Positions 1 through 7,782 of a stretch of 64,000 nt of DNA are shown in pieces. Every line of letters starts with the position of its first letter. Positions within the stretch are counted from its first letter, which is position 1. The position numbers were made by a program, and so were the translations under genes. Below the pieces are notes generated by a model. The model was not told the DNA's origin. It saw only the letters and a program-made list of their open reading frames with translations, and ran no database searches. The stretch comes from Brevundimonas vesicularis (GTDB lineage Bacteria; Pseudomonadota; Alphaproteobacteria; Caulobacterales; Caulobacteraceae): assembly GCF_027886425.1 (NCBI RefSeq), contig NZ_CP115671.1, positions 1,178,001 to 1,242,000 on the forward strand, given 5' to 3'.

Positions 1-423
1 CTGGCGCAGGATGTCTGGGTGCGGCTGCAATCCATGACCGAGGAGGCCGCCGCCGAGGTTCGCCACCCGCAGGCCTTCCTCTATCGCATCGCCGCCAATC
101 TGGCCCTGGATGCGTCCAAGGCGCAGCGTCGTGCGGGCGCGCGCGATCTGGAATGGCGGCGCGCTTCCGCTATCGATGACGTGGCCGAAGCTCAGGATGC
201 GCCGTCGGCCGAGGATGCCGTCTGGGCGCGGCTGAAGCTGGAAAAGGTGGTCGCCGCGATCGACCGGATGCCGCCCAAGGCCGCCGAGGCCTTCCGTCTG
301 CACAAGATGGCCGGGCTCAGCCAGGCCGAGGTCGCCGAACGGATGGGCGTCTCGCGCAGCGCGGTCGAAAAATACGTTTCCGCCTCGCTGAAGGAACTGC
401 TGCTGCGGGTCGGTTGGCCATGA
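1..423 (+). CDS. ECF RNA polymerase sigma factor, FecI-like (5' end outside window)
   Basis: The reading frame is open from the first base, so the true start lies upstream. The visible part begins inside sigma region 2 (LAQDVWVRLQ). It ends in a clear region 4 helix-turn-helix at about residues 84-130 (LSQAEVAERMGVSRSAVEKY). Group ECF sigma factors of this kind direct transcription of a linked iron or substrate receptor operon when released by a FecR protein. The fecR-like gene starts 85 bases downstream on the same strand and is followed by an STN-type TonB receptor, the standard cell-surface signalling order. The product is about 140 residues in this window. The class is certain; the inducing substrate is unknown. 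Confidence 0.9.
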   Translation: MAQDVWVRLQSMTEEAAAEVRHPQAFLYRIAANLALDASKAQRRAGARDLEWRRASAIDDVAEAQDAPSAEDAVWARLKLEKVVAAIDRMPPKAAEAFRLHKMAGLSQAEVAERMGVSRSAVEKYVSASLKELLLRVGWP

Positions 424-440
424 CGACCGGATTTCGCCAT

Positions 441-475
441 TTTTCATTGAGGATGCGGCGCGACCGCGTCGTCTC
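441..475 (+). promoter_or_regulatory. Candidate FecI-type ECF promoter before fecR
   Basis: The 85-base gap between sigma gene and fecR holds a T-rich run (CATTTTTCATTGAGG) followed about 16 bases later by CGTCGTCT at 466-473. ECF promoters often have a short GTC-containing -10 element, so self-activation by the sigma factor encoded just upstream is possible. This is inferred from layout and resemblance only; no consensus was tested. Confidence 0.3.
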
Positions 476-508
476 TCCCCCAAAGCCCGCTCGGGCCCGG
501 ACCGGATC

Positions 509-1480
509 ATGACCCAGGACGACGTCATCAAGGACGAGGAGATCGCCGCCCAGGCCGCCGCCTGGGTCGTGCGTCTGCGCGCCGATGACGTGACGATCGT
601 GGACATCGACGCGGCCACGGCCTGGCTCGATCAAGACCCGGCTCATCGGCGCGCCTTCGACGAGGCCGAGGGGCTGTGGACCGCTTCGGACGACCTGTCC
701 GACGTTCAGCCGGGGCCGGTCATCGACCTGTCGGCGCACCGCGAGCGGCGCAAGGGCTTGGGGCGGCGATGGATGGTGGCGGCCCCGGCGATGGCTGCGG
801 CCGTCGCCGCGGCGATCTTCCTGGGTCCACTGCTGCAAACCGAGCCGACCGTGGTCTACAGCACCGCACCCGGCGAAACGCGGACGGTGACGCTGGACGA
901 CGGATCGCGGCTTCAGATCAACGGCGGCTCGACACTGTCGGTGAAGATGGAGCGGGGACGGCGTCTGGTGCATATGGATCAGGCCGAGGCGACCTTCGAC
1001 GTCGCGCATGACGCCGGCCGACCCTTCCTGATCAATGTCGGCGAAAGCCAGGTGCGCGTGGTCGGCACGGCCTTCAACATCCGCCGATCCGCCGATGACA
1101 CCCAGGTGGCGGTGCTGCGGGGCGTCGTCGAGGTCAGCGACCTGAAACAGCCCGCGCGGCGGGTGCGTCTGACGGTCGGTCAGTCGGTGCAGCGCGACGA
1201 CGCCGACGACCGGATGACCTTGGCCCCGGTCGATGTCCGCACCGCGGCCGCCTGGACCCAAGGGCGACGGGCCTATGACGATCGGCCTCTGCGAGAGATC
1301 GCCGCCGACCTCAGCCGCGCCTTCGCCACGCCGGTTTCTGTGGCGCCGAACGCGGCGAACCTGCGCTTCTCCGGCACGCTGGTGCTTGATGACGAAGCGG
1401 CGGTGATCGGCCGGCTGGAACGGTTCCTGCCGATCAAGGCCACTCGCGGGCCGCAAGGGGTTCGTCTAGAACGGCGCTGA
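509..1480 (+). CDS. FecR family anti-sigma factor / transmembrane signal relay
   Basis: This 323-residue protein has the full FecR layout. A DUF4880-type cytoplasmic domain lies at about residues 12-60 (the stretch AATAWLDQDPAHRRAFDEAE), where it would bind the sigma factor. One membrane helix follows at about 88-108. The periplasmic FecR domain is at about 117-215 (APGETRTVTLDDGS), and a C-terminal DUF4974-like domain covers 255-322 and would contact the receptor's STN domain. The gene sits between the ECF sigma gene and the TonB receptor. In the known mechanism, substrate-loaded receptor signals through FecR to free the sigma factor. The ATG at 509 is the only start that includes the whole DUF4880 region without running into the promoter area. 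Confidence 0.93.
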   Translation: MTQDDVIKDEEIAAQAAAWVVRLRADDVTIVDIDAATAWLDQDPAHRRAFDEAEGLWTASDDLSDVQPGPVIDLSAHRERRKGLGRRWMVAAPAMAAAVAAAIFLGPLLQTEPTVVYSTAPGETRTVTLDDGSRLQINGGSTLSVKMERGRRLVHMDQAEATFDVAHDAGRPFLINVGESQVRVVGTAFNIRRSADDTQVAVLRGVVEVSDLKQPARRVRLTVGQSVQRDDADDRMTLAPVDVRTAAAWTQGRRAYDDRPLREIAADLSRAFATPVSVAPNAANLRFSGTLVLDDEAAVIGRLERFLPIKATRGPQGVRLERR

Positions 1481-1501
1481 ACCTGCTTCGGACGTCGCCT
1501 T

Positions 1502-3877
1502 TTGGTACGAGCCTTCCTCTGCGCCCTGGTCGTCGTTTGCGGTGTGACCACGCCGTCGATCGGCATGGCCCAAGGGCGATCCTCGCTTCAGGTGTCGGTT
1601 TCGCCTCAGCCGTTGCGGACCGCCGTCCTCGACTTCGGTCTCCAGGCGGGCGTCAGCATCGACGCCGCCGGAAGCGAGCGGTGCGGCCCCACGCGCGGGG
1701 TGAGAGGCCGACTTTCCGTCGATGCGGCCTTGTCCAGATTGATGCTGGGCACACACTGCGTCGCGACACGCGTCGGCGACGGCGCCTACAGGATCGTGCG
1801 GGTCGCCGCTGCGCCGCCTGCCGTGGCGCGGACGATCTCGGCACCGCCTGCGCCCGTGACCCCGACGATGCTGGATGAAGTCGTGGTGACGGCGTCGCGC
1901 ACGGACAATCTGCTGCTGTCGCGCGCCCCCTACGGCCTGTCGTCGCTGGACGGGGTGACGCTGGAACGGGCCGGGGTCAGCGACCTCGACGGCGTCGCCG
2001 CGCGCGTCTCCGGCCTGACAGTCACCAATCTGGGGCCGGGGCGCGACAAGCTCTTCATTCGCGGCCTGGCGGACGGACCCGTTGCGGGACAGGCGCAAAG
2101 TCTGATCGGGCTCTATCTCGACGATGTGCGCCTGACTTACGACGCGCCCGATCCGGCGTTGCGTCTGGCCGACATCGAACGGGTCGAGGTTCTGCGCGGG
2201 CCGCAGGGGGCGCTGTACGGCGCCGGCTCGATGGGCGGCGTCGTTCAGATGGTCAGCCGCGCGCCGGACCTGGACGGCGTCTATGGGCGCGTGACGGCGG
2301 AGGGGGCTCTGACGGCCGGCGGCGCGCCGGGCGACGCCGTCGAGCTGATGATCAACGCCCCGATCCTGCGTGATCGCCTGGCGGTCCGGGTCGTCGGCTA
2401 TGACGAGACGGTCGGGGGCTACGTCGATGATCAGGCCCTCGGACTGAGCAATACCGGCGGCATGCATCGGCAGGGGTTGAGGGCGGCGGCGCTGCTGCGT
2501 CTGACCCCCGGCTGGACCTTGAAGACGGGATTTCTCGCCCAGACCATCGACGTCGATGACAGCCAGTACGCCAACCTGGGCGCCGACCAACCCTATGCGC
2601 GTCGTCGCAGCCTGACGGAGCCCAGCCGAAACGATTTCGACGGCGTCTGGGCCTCGGTGGACGGGGATCTGGGCTGGGCGCGGCTGCGAGCCTCGTCCAG
2701 CGTTCAGTCGCACGGCCTCGATGCGCGCTACGATGCGACGCCTGCGGCCGGATTGTTCGGGCTTACGGGAACAGCAGCGCTGGACCAGGCCGACGACCTG
2801 TCGGCTGCGGTGCACGAGGTGCGGTTGAACGGCGACTTCGGCGCACGGCTGAAGTGGAGCGCCGGGCTGTTCTTCTCGGAATACACCCACACCCGCACCG
2901 TTGCGATCTCGGACGGGCAAGGCGGGCCGGGGGTCTATCGACAACGCAGGCGCGACCATGTGGACGAGGCGGCTCTGTTCGGCGACGCCGCCTATGCGCT
3001 AAACGACAGCCTGAAGATCACGGCCGGCGCGCGCCTGTTCCGCATCGGGGTCGAGCATCGCAGCGAAACCGCCGGCGATCCGACGCAGGTGTCTGGAGAA
3101 GACGCGCTGGTCGATATCACCCCGCGTCTGGTGATCGAATACGATCGCGGTCCTTTCGTCTTCTACGCCCTGGCGACCGAGGGCTATCGCGGGCCGGGCT
3201 TCAACGCCGGCGCCGTGCCAAATGGCGATCAGCAGCCCGCGCGACGCGTGAAGCCCGACGAGATCGTCGCCGGCGAGGCGGGCGCGCGCTTCACCCTGTT
3301 CGAAGGGCGACTGCGCGGGCGAAGCGCGATCTTCGTCGCCGATTGGCGCAACATCCAGTCGGACCGGTTCGATGCGCGGGGCCTGCCCTTCACCGCCAAT
3401 CTGGGCGACGGCCGCAACCGCGGCATCGAGGGCGAGGTCGAATGGCGCGACGGCCCATGGACGCTGGATGCGCATGCCGTCTTCAATGATCCCGAGTTGA
3501 CCCGACCGGATCCCGGTTTCGCGCTGGGGACCGACACACGCCTGCCGGCGGTCGCCGATTTCAGCGTGCAGGGCGGCCTCGTGCATGAGGCGCATCTGGC
3601 GCACGCGACGATGCGTTCGGAGCTTCGCCTGGGCTATGTCGGCCCGACGGATATCGCCCTGTCGCCGACCTCGACCGGCGCGTCGGCCGGCTATCTGACC
3701 AGTTCGCTGGGCGTCGGCGTGGAGATCGATCGCTGGGCGATCAGGGCGTCGATGGACAATCTGTTCAACCGCAGCGACGACACCTTCACCTTCGGCAATC
3801 CCTTCTACGCCTCGGGCGACATCAGCACGCCGCAACGACCGCTCACCGCCCGCCTGGCCCTGACCGCCCGTTTCTGA
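1502..3877 (+). CDS. TonB-dependent outer-membrane receptor with N-terminal STN signalling domain
   Basis: This is a 791-residue receptor. A signal peptide covers about residues 1-24 (cut after GMAQG). An STN domain at about 27-100 fits FecA-type transducing receptors. A TonB box follows (LDEVVVTASR), then a plug domain with the VEVLRGPQGALYGAGSMGG signature near 230-250, and a beta-barrel ending in the terminal aromatic residue (LTARF). The only start giving a full signal peptide is a TTG at 1502, 21 bases after fecR, so the gene is probably co-transcribed with it. Its substrate is presumably an iron chelate or another scarce nutrient, but nothing in the sequence identifies it. The gene ends directly against the convergent VIT-family gene with no spacer. 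Confidence 0.93.
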   Translation: MVRAFLCALVVVCGVTTPSIGMAQGRSSLQVSVSPQPLRTAVLDFGLQAGVSIDAAGSERCGPTRGVRGRLSVDAALSRLMLGTHCVATRVGDGAYRIVRVAAAPPAVARTISAPPAPVTPTMLDEVVVTASRTDNLLLSRAPYGLSSLDGVTLERAGVSDLDGVAARVSGLTVTNLGPGRDKLFIRGLADGPVAGQAQSLIGLYLDDVRLTYDAPDPALRLADIERVEVLRGPQGALYGAGSMGGVVQMVSRAPDLDGVYGRVTAEGALTAGGAPGDAVELMINAPILRDRLAVRVVGYDETVGGYVDDQALGLSNTGGMHRQGLRAAALLRLTPGWTLKTGFLAQTIDVDDSQYANLGADQPYARRRSLTEPSRNDFDGVWASVDGDLGWARLRASSSVQSHGLDARYDATPAAGLFGLTGTAALDQADDLSAAVHEVRLNGDFGARLKWSAGLFFSEYTHTRTVAISDGQGGPGVYRQRRRDHVDEAALFGDAAYALNDSLKITAGARLFRIGVEHRSETAGDPTQVSGEDALVDITPRLVIEYDRGPFVFYALATEGYRGPGFNAGAVPNGDQQPARRVKPDEIVAGEAGARFTLFEGRLRGRSAIFVADWRNIQSDRFDARGLPFTANLGDGRNRGIEGEVEWRDGPWTLDAHAVFNDPELTRPDPGFALGTDTRLPAVADFSVQGGLVHEAHLAHATMRSELRLGYVGPTDIALSPTSTGASAGYLTSSLGVGVEIDRWAIRASMDNLFNRSDDTFTFGNPFYASGDISTPQRPLTARLALTARF

Positions 3878-4567
3878 TCAGGCGGCGATGTGGAACAGCC
3901 GGCCCACGCCCGCCGTGATGGCCATGGCGAGCGCGCCCCAGAAGACGACGCGCAGGGCCGATCGTCCGACAGGCGCGCCGCCTGCGCGAGCGCCCAGGGC
4001 GCCCAGCACGGCCAGACCCAGCAGGGCGGAAACCGCGACCCAGATCGCCAGCGTGTCCAGCGGCGCGACGGCGGCGACGACCAGAGGCAGCGCGGCCCCG
4101 GCCGAGAAGGTGATCGCCGAGGTCAGCGCCGCCTGGATCGGCCGCGCGGTGGTGATCTCCGAAATACCCAGCTCGTCGCGCGCGTGGGCGCCCAGCGCGT
4201 CATGCGCCATCATCTGGCGCGCCACCTCGGTCGCCAGATCCGGCGCGACGCCTCGTCCGACATAGATGCCGGCCAGTTCGCGCGTCTCCGCTTCATGATC
4301 ACCGGCCAGTTCGACAGCCTCGCGCGCGAGATCGGCCTTTTCGGTGTCGGACTGCGAACTGACCGAGACATATTCGCCCGCCGCCATCGACATCGCGCCC
4401 GCCGCCAATCCGGCGACGCCCGCGATCAGTATGCCGCCATGACCGGTCGCCGCCGCCGCGACGCCAACCACCAGACTGGCCGTCGACACCAGCCCGTCAT
4501 TGGCCCCCAACACCGCCGCCCTGAGCCAGCCGATGCGATCGACCCGATGGGTTTCACTGTGCAGCAT
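3878..4567 (-). CDS. VIT1/CCC1-family (Nodulin-21-like) membrane transporter
   Basis: The 229-residue product matches VIT/CCC1 transporters, which move Fe(II) or Mn(II) out of the cytoplasm. The N-terminal signature LGANDGLVSTASLVVGV is present, followed by GAMSMAAGEYVSVSSQSDTE, a central charged helical part and three C-terminal membrane helices. I chose the ATG at 4567 because GGAGAAGG lies five to seven bases upstream. A start 24 bases further upstream (4591) is open but would add an arginine-rich stretch typical of nothing in the family. The stop codon abuts that of the TonB receptor on the other strand. A role in metal efflux beside a receptor operon is plausible but inferred. Confidence 0.9.
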   Translation of the reverse strand: MLHSETHRVDRIGWLRAAVLGANDGLVSTASLVVGVAAAATGHGGILIAGVAGLAAGAMSMAAGEYVSVSSQSDTEKADLAREAVELAGDHEAETRELAGIYVGRGVAPDLATEVARQMMAHDALGAHARDELGISEITTARPIQAALTSAITFSAGAALPLVVAAVAPLDTLAIWVAVSALLGLAVLGALGARAGGAPVGRSALRVVFWGALAMAITAGVGRLFHIAA

Positions 4568-4708
4568 GCGCCTTCTCCGTAGTCGTCGCACCGAGCATGG
4601 ACCGGGCGTTGGCTTGAAGCTAGGCGCGGCGTTTATATCCCGACGATCCGGGCAACTTCGCGCGCCCCGCGACAGCCGCTATGCTGCCGTGATGAGTCGG
4701 GCCGCGTC

Positions 4709-5746
4709 ATGATCAAATATATCGGCTCCAAGCGCGCCTTGCTGGGGCATGTGACGGGTGCGGTGGCGGGGGTGCTGCCGCAGGGCGGGCGGGTGTGCGA
4801 TCTGTTTTCGGGCACGGCCCGGGTCGGGCACGCCCTGAAGAAGCAGGGGTTTCAGGTCTGGTCGAACGACCTGAACGCCTATGCCCACGCCCTGGCGACG
4901 ACCTATGTTCAGGCGGATCGGGAGCGGTGGGTCGAGCGGGGCGAGGTCGTGCTGGCCGAGTTGCGGACGGTGAAGCCCGAGGCGGGCTGGTTCACCCAGG
5001 CCTTCTGTCAGGATGCGCGGTATTTCCACCCGGACAACGGTGCTCGCATCGACGCCATGCGTGACCGGATCGAGGCCATGGGCCTGGAGCCGGAACTCAA
5101 GGCCATCGCCCTGGTCAGCCTGATGGAGGCGGCGGACCGGGTGGATTCCACCGCCGGGGTTCAGATGGCCTATATGAAGCAGTGGGCGCCGAGGGCGTTG
5201 AAGACGCTGGAGCTGCGCACGCCGGATCTCGTCCCGGCCGTGGACGGGCCGTGCCGCGCGACGCAGGGCGATGCGGTCGAGATCGCCGAACAGGTCGAGG
5301 CGGACCTGGTTTACCTGGATCCGCCCTACAACCAGCATTCCTATCTCGGGAACTACCACTGCTGGGAAAGCCTGGTGCTGTGGGACCGGCCCGAGACCTA
5401 TGGGGTCGCCAACAAGCGGGTGGACGTGAGGACGCGCAAGAGCGCCTTCAACAGCCGGCCCGGCATCGGCCCGGCGCTGCGGACCGTGATTGAGCGGGTC
5501 AAGGCGCCGAACCTGATCGTCAGCTTCAACGACGAGGGGTATCTGAGCCGCGCCGACTTGGTCGAGATGCTGTCGGCGCGAGGCCATGTGCAGGTCCTCG
5601 AGGTGGCGCATCCTCGCTATGTCGGCGCCCGGATCGGGATCCATAATCCCAAGGGCGAGAAGGTCGGGCAGGTCGGGCGGCTCAAGAATGTCGAGCACCT
5701 GTTCGTGGTGACCGAGCGGCCGGTCTCCCTGCCCGTGGCCGCATAG
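4709..5746 (+). CDS. D12-class DNA adenine N6-methyltransferase (orphan)
   Basis: This 345-residue protein has the MIKYIGSK start of Dam/D12 enzymes. An AdoMet-binding motif DLFSGTARVG lies at residues 31-40, an acidic SND motif at 52-54, and the catalytic DPPY at 204-207 (LVYLDPPYNQHSYLGNY). These enzymes transfer a methyl group from S-adenosylmethionine to adenine N6 in a short DNA site. No restriction endonuclease, specificity subunit or phage gene lies nearby, so it appears to be a solitary methylase. It could have an epigenetic or protective role. It is not CcrM, which belongs to a different methylase class. The recognition site cannot be read from the sequence. Confidence 0.9.
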   Translation: MIKYIGSKRALLGHVTGAVAGVLPQGGRVCDLFSGTARVGHALKKQGFQVWSNDLNAYAHALATTYVQADRERWVERGEVVLAELRTVKPEAGWFTQAFCQDARYFHPDNGARIDAMRDRIEAMGLEPELKAIALVSLMEAADRVDSTAGVQMAYMKQWAPRALKTLELRTPDLVPAVDGPCRATQGDAVEIAEQVEADLVYLDPPYNQHSYLGNYHCWESLVLWDRPETYGVANKRVDVRTRKSAFNSRPGIGPALRTVIERVKAPNLIVSFNDEGYLSRADLVEMLSARGHVQVLEVAHPRYVGARIGIHNPKGEKVGQVGRLKNVEHLFVVTERPVSLPVAA

Positions 5747-5808
5747 ACACCAATGAAAACAACGGAGGGTAGGGCGGAACGCGAATCGCTGCGTGCCGTT
5801 GTGGGACT

Positions 5809-6087
5809 ATGCAACCGCACCCGTACACCGCCCCCAAGACCGATCGCCCCGACGACTACCGCGTGCGTCCGGCGGCTGAGCCGCGCTCTTGGGCGCCGCG
5901 GACGGCGGATGCGACCTTCACCCATAACGCCGCGCGCTACACGCGGCAGGTCGAAGCTGCTCAACCCATCGAGCAGATCGATGTCGAGCCCGAGGTGGCG
6001 CCGCCGCCGCGCTGGATGATGGCGATCGCCGGGGCGGCTGTTGCGGCCCTGATGGGCGCGCTGCTGGGCGGCTTCCTGCACATCTGA
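5809..6087 (+). CDS. Small protein with C-terminal membrane helix, unknown function
   Basis: This 92-residue protein has a hydrophilic, proline- and arginine-rich N-terminus. It ends in one strong membrane helix (about residues 68-91, MMAIAGAAVAALMGALLGG), so it looks like a tail-anchored protein. The gene starts 62 bases after the methylase and ends 8 bases before the convergent rnhB stop. The ATG at 5809 is the first good start; I saw no clear ribosome binding site. I do not recognise a family. Codon use fits coding DNA, and the terminal helix is unlikely to arise by chance. Overlapping frames here look like shadows. Confidence 0.6.
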   Translation: MQPHPYTAPKTDRPDDYRVRPAAEPRSWAPRTADATFTHNAARYTRQVEAAQPIEQIDVEPEVAPPPRWMMAIAGAAVAALMGALLGGFLHI

Positions 6088-6094
6088 GACGGCG

Positions 6095-6736
6095 TCAGGC
6101 CTCCTGCAACAGCGCCTTGATCGGCGACCAACTGCGCCGATGGGCGGGGCAGGGGCCCAGGGTTTTCAAGGCGTTCTGGTGGATCGGGGCGTTGTAGCCC
6201 TTGTGACTGGCGAAGCCGTAGCCGGGATACTGGGCGTCCAGATCGATCATCAACCGGTCCCGCGCCGTCTTGGCCAGGATTGAGGCCGCCGCGATGGATA
6301 GCGACAACCCGTCGCCGCCGACGACCGTTTGGATTTCGCACGGAAGCTTGAAGCGATAGTTGCCGTCGACCAGGGCGGCGACCGGCTGGACCTGCAAGGC
6401 CTCGATGGCGCGGCACATGGCCAGACCCGTGGCATGCAGGATGTTCAGTTCCTCGATCTCGTCTACAGAGGCGAAGCCGACGCCCCAGGCGACGGCGCGG
6501 GCCTTGATCTCGGGCTCCAGGGCGGCGCGACGCTTTTCGGTCAGGGCCTTGGAATCGTCGATGCCGGGCGGCAGGTCGTCGGGGTTCAGAATGACCGCCG
6601 CCGCCGAGACGGGGCCGGCCCAGGGACCGCGCCCGGCCTCGTCCACGCCGCAGACGTGACCGTTGACGCGCTGAATCAGCACCGTTTCCAGCGCGAGGGT
6701 CGGGAAGGCTTTCGGATTTGCGAAGGCTTTAGCCAT
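6095..6736 (-). CDS. rnhB: Ribonuclease HII
   Basis: The 213-residue product cleaves RNA in RNA-DNA hybrids and starts ribonucleotide excision repair. The catalytic motif VDEAGRGPWAGPV places the two acidic residues at 32 and 33. DDSKALTEKRR follows at 60-70, with a further catalytic Asp at 124 (ALVDGNYRF). The HKGYNAPIH-like C-terminal motif is also present. The start at 6736 overlaps the tag coding end by eight bases, so the two are probably co-translated on the minus strand. A longer frame exists upstream but lies inside tag and lacks family similarity. Confidence 0.97.
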   Translation of the reverse strand: MAKAFANPKAFPTLALETVLIQRVNGHVCGVDEAGRGPWAGPVSAAAVILNPDDLPPGIDDSKALTEKRRAALEPEIKARAVAWGVGFASVDEIEELNILHATGLAMCRAIEALQVQPVAALVDGNYRFKLPCEIQTVVGGDGLSLSIAAASILAKTARDRLMIDLDAQYPGYGFASHKGYNAPIHQNALKTLGPCPAHRRSWSPIKALLQEA

Positions 6737-7337
6737 GGTTCGCCATCGCACGAACCTGGGCGTGACGGAAGCAGGTCGTCTGGTGATCGTTGACCATGCC
6801 GACAGCCTGCATGAAGGCATAGACGATGACCGGGCCGCAGAAGTTGAATCCGCGCTTCTTCAGGGCCTTGGCCATGGCGACGGACTGTTCGGTCTGGGTC
6901 GGGGCCCGGCGATAGTCGGCGTAGGGGGTCTGGATCGGCTCCCCGCCGACGAAGGACCAGAGCCAGGCGGAGAAGTCCTCGCCGTCATCGCGCATCTGAA
7001 GCCAGATCTGGGCGCCCCGGATGGCGGCGTTGATCTTGGCGCGCGAGCGGATGATGCGGGGATCGCCCAGCAGGCGCTCGATGTCTGCCTCGCCATAGCG
7101 GGCGACGATCTCGGGATCGAAACAGTCGAAGGCGTCGCGGATGCCCTCGCGTTTTCTGAGGATGGTGATCCAGGCGAGACCGGCCTGAAAGCCGTCGAGC
7201 ACCAGCTTTTCCCACAGGGCGCGGGGATCGCGCTCGGGCACGCCCCATTCGGTGTCGTGATAGGCGACATAGAGGGGGTCGGTCCCGCACCAGCCGCAGC
7301 GGCCGCCGGAAACCTCTGGGGCGTGTGAGTCGGTCAT
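6729..7337 (-). CDS. tag: DNA-3-methyladenine glycosylase I
   Basis: This 202-residue enzyme removes 3-methyladenine from alkylated DNA. It has the TAG signature RCGWCGTDPLYVAYHDTEWG at 13-31, with zinc ligands such as Cys14 and His27. QAGLAWITILRKR follows near 52-64, and the C-terminal HAQ segment supplies the remaining zinc-site residues (CFRHAQ). It is the first gene of a two-gene DNA-repair unit with rnhB. Upstream, at 7409-7432, three evenly spaced TTAGAC repeats (read on this strand) could be an operator. Confidence 0.97.
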   Translation of the reverse strand: MTDSHAPEVSGGRCGWCGTDPLYVAYHDTEWGVPERDPRALWEKLVLDGFQAGLAWITILRKREGIRDAFDCFDPEIVARYGEADIERLLGDPRIIRSRAKINAAIRGAQIWLQMRDDGEDFSAWLWSFVGGEPIQTPYADYRRAPTQTEQSVAMAKALKKRGFNFCGPVIVYAFMQAVGMVNDHQTTCFRHAQVRAMANHG

Positions 7338-7600
7338 GGCCTGAAGTTGCCAGTCTGTTCCGATTGAGGAAAGGGCGTTCGGCGTCGGGGCGACGGAGGA
7401 AAAACACCGTCTAAAGTGTCTAATTCGTCTAATCTCTGAAGCTGTGCTCGGGTGGATGCGGACAGGTTTTGCGGCCTCTGGCGTAAAACCGCGTATTCTA
7501 GGGCGCCGGCGGCGGGGGCTGGTCGATTGACGCTGGTCGCAGACAAGTTACGGAAATGTTGGGGGAAGTTTCGCGGCGATACGATGGATGGCGTCGCTCT
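7338..7600. other. Intergenic region upstream of tag, with three GTCTAA repeats at 7409-7432
   Basis: I see no gene in the left part of the 445-base gap between tag and the SDR. Three GTCTAA hexamers occur at 7409, 7418 and 7427, an exact 9-base period (TTAGAC on the tag strand, 72-95 bases before its start). The stretch is less GC-rich than its surroundings and contains TTGACG at 7527-7532. The short open frames here (for example 7452-7682 plus and 7334-7648 minus) have no family features and run into a repeat element. They are probably chance. Confidence 0.55.
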
Positions 7601-7768
7601 TTCGTCATCCTCCGGCGAGCAGAGCGAGACCGGGGGACCCAGCGGCACCGAAGGCGAAATCCATCCGCCGCTGGATGGTTGAACACAGAAGCCGCGACAG
7701 GTTCGCGCCCCCGCGCGCCGCTGGGTCCTCCGGTCTGCGCCGCAAGCGGCTTGCCGAAGGATGACGAA
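7601..7768. repeat. MITE-like imperfect palindromic repeat, about 168 bp
   Basis: The ends are inverted copies: TTCGTCATCC at 7601-7610 and GGATGACGAA at 7759-7768. The arms extend imperfectly inward for about 45 bases, to GGGGGACCCAGCG on the left and CGCTGGGTCCTCC on the right. A small inner hairpin lies between (ATCCATC and GGATGG). There is no coding content. Related end sequences occur at 12716-12747 and 35791-35896, so this looks like an extragenic palindromic family. Mobility is inferred only. Confidence 0.65.
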
Positions 7769-7782
7769 AACAGGCGCGGGCT

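Noticed and set aside
7334..7682. Short open frames in the tag/SDR gap
   Set aside because: They have no ribosome site or family pattern and run into the palindromic repeat.
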